Positions 61,116 through 64,000 of a DNA stretch of 64,000 nucleotides are shown here, piece by piece (position 1 is the stretch's first letter; each line of letters begins with the position of its first letter). Under the pieces are notes generated by a model. That model saw only the letters and a list, made by a program, of their open reading frames with translations, was not told the origin of the DNA and did not search any database. The position numbers were made by a program, and so were the translations under genes. This DNA is from an uncultured Bacteroides sp. (lineage in GTDB: Bacteria > Bacteroidota > Bacteroidia > Cytophagales > Cyclobacteriaceae), in the NCBI GenBank assembly GCA_902168185.1, contig CABHOV010000040.1, positions 62,001 to 126,000 on the forward strand. The letters are read 5' to 3'.

Positions 61116-64000
61116 TTAAAGATTTGGAGTCCTTTTAAAGGACACTTCAAAGGTGGTTCCTATATCAACTTCACTTTCAATTTTAATCTTCCCACCCAAA
61201 GCAAACATTTGTGTTTGGGCCAGGTAAAGACCTCGCCCTTTACCTTCAATGTGAAGGTGAAACCTGGCATAAAGGGTAAATAACTTATCCTTGTTTTTTT
61301 GTAAATCAATCCCCATGCCGTTATCGGAAATGATAAGACAGATATAGTCATTTGTGTTTACAGCAGTTATTTTAATATCAGGAGCTCTGTCAGGATGCTG
61401 GAATTTAATTGAATTACTCACCAAGTTATATAACACACTTTCAAGGTACACTTTAGAAGTAATGATTGATTGAACTTCTGAAAAGTTGGTACTGATAACC
61501 GCATTTGTATTCTTGATTTCTTTTTCAAGACGTGAAATTACTTTATCTGTCACTTTTTCCAGATCTAGTTCTTCTAACTGACTAGGTGTATTTTTGATCT
61601 GTAGTATTTGATTGAGATCTGAAACTACGGAATCAATCTCTTCTGCCGTAAAAACCAGTTTATCAGTTATAGTCTTCACCTCATGAGGAACATTTTCAGT
61701 CAGGTTTAAAATGTTACCAAGCCCCAGTACTCTGGCAACGGGTCCCCTGAGATTATGCGCAGTAACAAAAGCAAATTGCTCAAGTTGCTGATTGTATTCT
61801 ACCAGTTCTTTCGTTCTCCTGTTTACCTCTTCCTCAAGTGTCTCATTTCTGTCCCTTATCTCTTTGTTTCGATTTTCGATTGTAATCTTGGCATCTTGAA
61901 GTTGATGATTCTGTGCTGATAGTTCTTCATTAACGTTAATCAGCTCCTTGGTTTTTTCATTTACAACGCCTTCCAAAGCATTTTTCTGCTTTTTTATCCT
62001 TCGTATATTAAGTTGTATACCTATATATAGTAAAGCAAAAAATGAAACTATATAAAGGAGGTAACCCAGCGTCGTTCTATACCACGGAGGGGCTATTTTA
62101 AAAGAAAATAAAACTGGTTCACTAACAACTCCATATATATTTTTTGCCCTAACATAGAAAGTATAGTTTCCTTCATGCAGATTGGTAAAAAACGCTTCTT
62201 TGGTGACGGTCCAATCTGACCACCTGTTTTCAAAACCATCCATCTTGTATTGGTATTGGTTTTTTTCGGTATCCTCAAAAAATGAACAAAGAAACTCAAA
62301 CTTGAAGTTATTGAAAGCAAAGGGCAAGGTACAAAATGATTCTCCTGCTGGGTTCTGATAAATTAAAGAATCTCTGGCCCAGACTTTCTGAATAGATAAC
62401 TCTATAGAATCACCATAAAAATATTTCTGGTTCGGGTTATAACTATACATTTTCCAATTATTCCCGATCCATACTTCTCCTGAATTACTGACAAGTATAG
62501 GAGCATCTACATCTACTCTTAAATTCCGAAAGGAAGTGGCAATTTTATTGAAAGGCGTTAGTAACAGTTCGAAATTTCCATCAGGCTGTTTCTTTAAGAT
62601 CCCTGCTGTTTCCTTTTTGAGTGGGTGAGCGCCCCAGAAATAAATATCACCTTCCGGACTTTCGGTAAGGGTATAGATACAAAATCCTTTCCCCAATGCC
62701 TTGTTATATTTCTCCAGACACTCAAATCGGTCACTGTTTTTGTTATACCGATATATTCCATCAACAGTAGCCGCAACAACTTCTCCATTCAAACGGTAAA
62801 TTCTGTTATTAAGGTCTGACGGCAATCCGTTTGGTGCGCCATAAAAAGTGCTGGAGACCACCGAATCCATCTGCTCATTTAGCTTTAGTTTCCAAATCCC
62901 TCTGTTGTAATGACTGATCCAAATATTTCCTTCCTCATCCTCCTGTATATAGCGCGTCTCTACTTCAAACCCTTTTATTTTCTTCTTGCTCCATTCATGT
63001 CCTTTTTGCTGCAGTAACCAGATACCGGAATAATAAGTACCCATGATCATCCGGTCAGAATGCTTTTTAATCTCACATATTGACATTGCCCATTCATGAT
63101 CGATGATCTTCTTAACCTTTCTGCCCTGTAGCTCCAACACACCCGATTCATGCATGGCGTAGAGTTTGTTCTGAAGGTTGTAAAAATTCCATGCACTACC
63201 TTTTGTCCCCGGAAGCAAGGCAAACGTAGCCCTGTTTTCCTGGTATAAAATTCCTTTATCAGTTCCTATATATTGATGATTTCCTTTTTTTCCAAGAGAG
63301 AGAACAAAGCCCTTCAGACCATTTTTACTTTCGTAATAAGAAAGCGGAGAACTGGATATAATCTGGAGGATTTTCGAATCGCCATTTACCCAAAGATTAT
63401 GTTGCCTATCTTCAAAGAGATATCCCCATGCCATGAGGCCATCATTATATACACTATATTGCAATTCTCCCGCTTTGCTAAAGAAAAGGATTCCCTTCCC
63501 AACATGAATTGCAATATTGCCATTGTCGAGGCGCGTCATACTCTGAATTTCCTGATTCTCCAAATTACTGTTAAGCTGTTCTGAAAACACCTTCCACTGT
63601 TCCGGGGATTTTTCATCAACAAGCCAGACTTGATTTTTGCCATCCAACACCAGGAGACTGTCGGGACCATAATCTGTAACCCATTTATATACCACTCCCT
63701 TCACTTTCCTGAAATAAGGTGCATTCTCAAATCCTCCATTTTTGTATCGATGTAACCCATTATCTTTTTGAATATATAGGTTGTTGGGATTAAGAATCAT
63801 TCCCTGACTCGGGGTATGCAAAATTTTGAAATGACCATCGGTATAAACATAGACGTGATTTTCACCTCGAAAAAAAACCTTATTGTCAATGACTCTAATC
63901 CAGGTAATCACCATGTTCTGTCTACAGGAGTCAGGCAGTTTTGAAAGCAATGAATGGTATTCATACTTTTCGTTGGCCTCGCGTTGAAAATAACCCAGAT
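61116..64000 (-). CDS. Sensor histidine kinase with propeller sensor, 5' end cut by window
   Basis: The frame is open to the window edge, 16 codons beyond its first TTG, with no signal peptide seen, so the gene begins outside. Domains of the part present: a two-component-regulator beta-propeller (e.g. GYLFEDRQHNLWVNGD, YIQEDEEGNIWISHYNRGIW, VVAATVDGIYRY); a Y_Y_Y Ig-like domain (FEFLCSFFEDTEKNQYQYKMDGFENRWSDW); one transmembrane helix (LGYLLYIVSFFALLYIGI); a long coiled coil; a HisKA domain with the phosphoacceptor in FAFVTAHNLRGPVARVLGLG (histidine codon at 61755-61757); and a complete HATPase (N box NLVSNSIKF, G1 DNGMGID, G2 GKGRGLYLAQ). No receiver or DNA-binding domain is fused, so a separate response regulator is expected. 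Its HisKA helix closely resembles that of the ATPase-less protein at 23587. Confidence 0.93.
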   Translation of the reverse strand, partial: LGYFQREANEKYEYHSLLSKLPDSCRQNMVITWIRVIDNKVFFRGENHVYVYTDGHFKILHTPSQGMILNPNNLYIQKDNGLHRYKNGGFENAPYFRKVKGVVYKWVTDYGPDSLLVLDGKNQVWLVDEKSPEQWKVFSEQLNSNLENQEIQSMTRLDNGNIAIHVGKGILFFSKAGELQYSVYNDGLMAWGYLFEDRQHNLWVNGDSKILQIISSSPLSYYESKNGLKGFVLSLGKKGNHQYIGTDKGILYQENRATFALLPGTKGSAWNFYNLQNKLYAMHESGVLELQGRKVKKIIDHEWAMSICEIKKHSDRMIMGTYYSGIWLLQQKGHEWSKKKIKGFEVETRYIQEDEEGNIWISHYNRGIWKLKLNEQMDSVVSSTFYGAPNGLPSDLNNRIYRLNGEVVAATVDGIYRYNKNSDRFECLEKYNKALGKGFCIYTLTESPEGDIYFWGAHPLKKETAGILKKQPDGNFELLLTPFNKIATSFRNLRVDVDAPILVSNSGEVWIGNNWKMYSYNPNQKYFYGDSIELSIQKVWARDSLIYQNPAGESFCTLPFAFNNFKFEFLCSFFEDTEKNQYQYKMDGFENRWSDWTVTKEAFFTNLHEGNYTFYVRAKNIYGVVSEPVLFSFKIAPPWYRTTLGYLLYIVSFFALLYIGIQLNIRRIKKQKNALEGVVNEKTKELINVNEELSAQNHQLQDAKITIENRNKEIRDRNETLEEEVNRRTKELVEYNQQLEQFAFVTAHNLRGPVARVLGLGNILNLTENVPHEVKTITDKLVFTAEEIDSVVSDLNQILQIKNTPSQLEELDLEKVTDKVISRLEKEIKNTNAVISTNFSEVQSIITSKVYLESVLYNLVSNSIKFQHPDRAPDIKITAVNTNDYICLIISDNGMGIDLQKNKDKLFTLYARFHLHIEGKGRGLYLAQTQMFALGGKIKIESEVDIGTTFEVSFKRTPNL

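Overview
The window comes from a Bacteroidota chromosome, most likely a Cytophagales-type organism. The evidence is: PorP/SprF barrels paired with giant surface proteins that end in a gliding-motility (CHU_C) type B sorting domain; promoters of the Bacteroidota form (TTTG / TAnnTTTG, about 19 nt apart) with few Shine-Dalgarno sequences; a methionine synthase split into two polypeptides; MORN, LVIVD and FtsX-like permease families typical of the phylum; and moderate GC. No rRNA, tRNA, CRISPR array, transposase, integrase or phage gene was found. Coding density is high and no intergenic gap exceeds 300 bases. The genes at both window edges are cut.

Layout. 1-4507 (-): 3'-truncated exported protein with about 12 tandem cadherin/Ig-like units. 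4611-11142: envelope and regulatory genes (GT2 glycosyltransferase, YebC, DprE2-like SDR, GT39 membrane glycosyltransferase, LTA-synthase-like sulfatase). 11282-16682 (+): outer-membrane barrel, ACMSD, TPR/zinc-ribbon protein, tRNA hydroxylase TrhO, MogA, M23 peptidase. 16788-20410 (+): outer-membrane protein followed by an exported TPR-CHAT (caspase-like) protein. 20418-25032 (-): NTF2-like protein, FtsX-type permease behind a predicted sigma-54 promoter with an upstream palindrome cluster, and a TPR protein with a histidine-kinase dimerisation segment but no ATPase domain. 25069-30184 (-): metF, metH-2 and metH-1 behind a SAM-I riboswitch. 30189-32144 (-): compact operon of two LVIVD-type lipoproteins and a barrel. 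32337-33236 (+): Ppx/GppA phosphatase.

34323-46633 (+) is a 12 kb type IX secretion adhesin locus, barrel-adhesin-adhesin-barrel: PorP/SprF with a SPOR-like tail, a 1081-aa and a 2162-aa FG-GAP/Ig-repeat adhesin, and a second PorP/SprF. 46704-64000 is mostly housekeeping: ppk1, gyrB, an exported leucine-rich-repeat protein, class III-like PPK2, a CoA-binding protein, an FAD dehydrogenase, a MORN-repeat/barrel protein, serine acetyltransferase, FMN reductase, a GreA/GreB-like protein, RidA, a MoeB-rhodanese fusion, and a 5'-truncated two-component-propeller histidine kinase.

How genes work together. The met genes form one SAM-controlled methionine regeneration operon. Ppk1, Ppk2 and Ppx all act on polyphosphate. 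Each PorP/SprF barrel probably anchors or exports its neighbouring type B adhesin. The most unusual elements are the sigma-54/palindrome-controlled permease, the riboswitch whose expression platform can be read base by base, the exported TPR-CHAT/barrel pair, and a 17-bp-armed inverted repeat ending four bases before mogA.
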